A stretch of 6,242 nt of DNA from Pyrinomonadaceae bacterium (GTDB taxonomy: Bacteria > Acidobacteriota > Blastocatellia > Pyrinomonadales > Pyrinomonadaceae): the NCBI GenBank assembly GCA_013695245.1, contig JACDAW010000048.1, positions 1-6,242 on the forward strand, read 5' to 3'. Below are positions 6,242-6,242 of this stretch, piece by piece. The translations under genes and the position numbers were made by a program. The first letter of the stretch is position 1, and the number at the start of each line of letters is the position of its first letter. The notes beneath the pieces are model-generated. The model searched no databases. It was not told the DNA's origin and was given only the letters and a program-made list of their open reading frames with translations.

Positions 6242-6242
6242 C

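Overview
The window holds part of a myo-inositol degradation locus from a bacterium, with every gene read from the minus strand. In transcription order (right to left) it contains: the last codons of a gene that resembles the end of iolB; iolC (5-dehydro-2-deoxygluconokinase); a class I aldolase-like (beta/alpha)8 protein of the actinobacterial Cgl0159 type; iolD (THcHDO hydrolase, ThDP-dependent); a 256-base gap with a nested inverted repeat; iolA (CoA-acylating methylmalonate/malonate-semialdehyde dehydrogenase); and the first 143 codons of a sugar-type ABC transporter ATPase that runs off the left edge.

The enzymes form consecutive pathway steps. IolD opens the trihydroxycyclohexanedione ring to 5-deoxyglucuronate. 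IolB isomerises that to 2-deoxy-5-keto-gluconate and IolC phosphorylates it. The aldolase-like protein is placed to split the phosphorylated product into DHAP and malonate semialdehyde, and IolA turns the semialdehyde into acetyl-CoA and CO2. The ABC ATPase probably belongs to an importer for inositol or a related polyol. The inositol dehydrogenase (IolG), the inosose dehydratase (IolE), the rest of the transporter and any regulator are not in the window.

Spacing is very tight at the right end: a 4-base overlap between the upstream gene and iolC, and no bases between iolC and the aldolase gene. It loosens to 38 bases before iolD, with a 20-base palindrome in that gap. The largest gap, between iolD and iolA, holds a roughly 160-base palindromic element built from four copies of a short GTAGGAGCG-type unit. 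It is the only clear non-coding, possibly mobile, structure seen.

The host is a moderately G+C-rich bacterium. The use of a Cgl0159-type aldolase is best known from actinobacteria. The GTAGGAGCG/GTTTATAG repeat and the overall protein character suggest instead an Acidobacteriota-like or similar soil lineage, but this placement is a guess. No RNA gene, CRISPR array, insertion sequence ORF or integration site was seen. The locus itself is a recognisable catabolic operon, not a new system.
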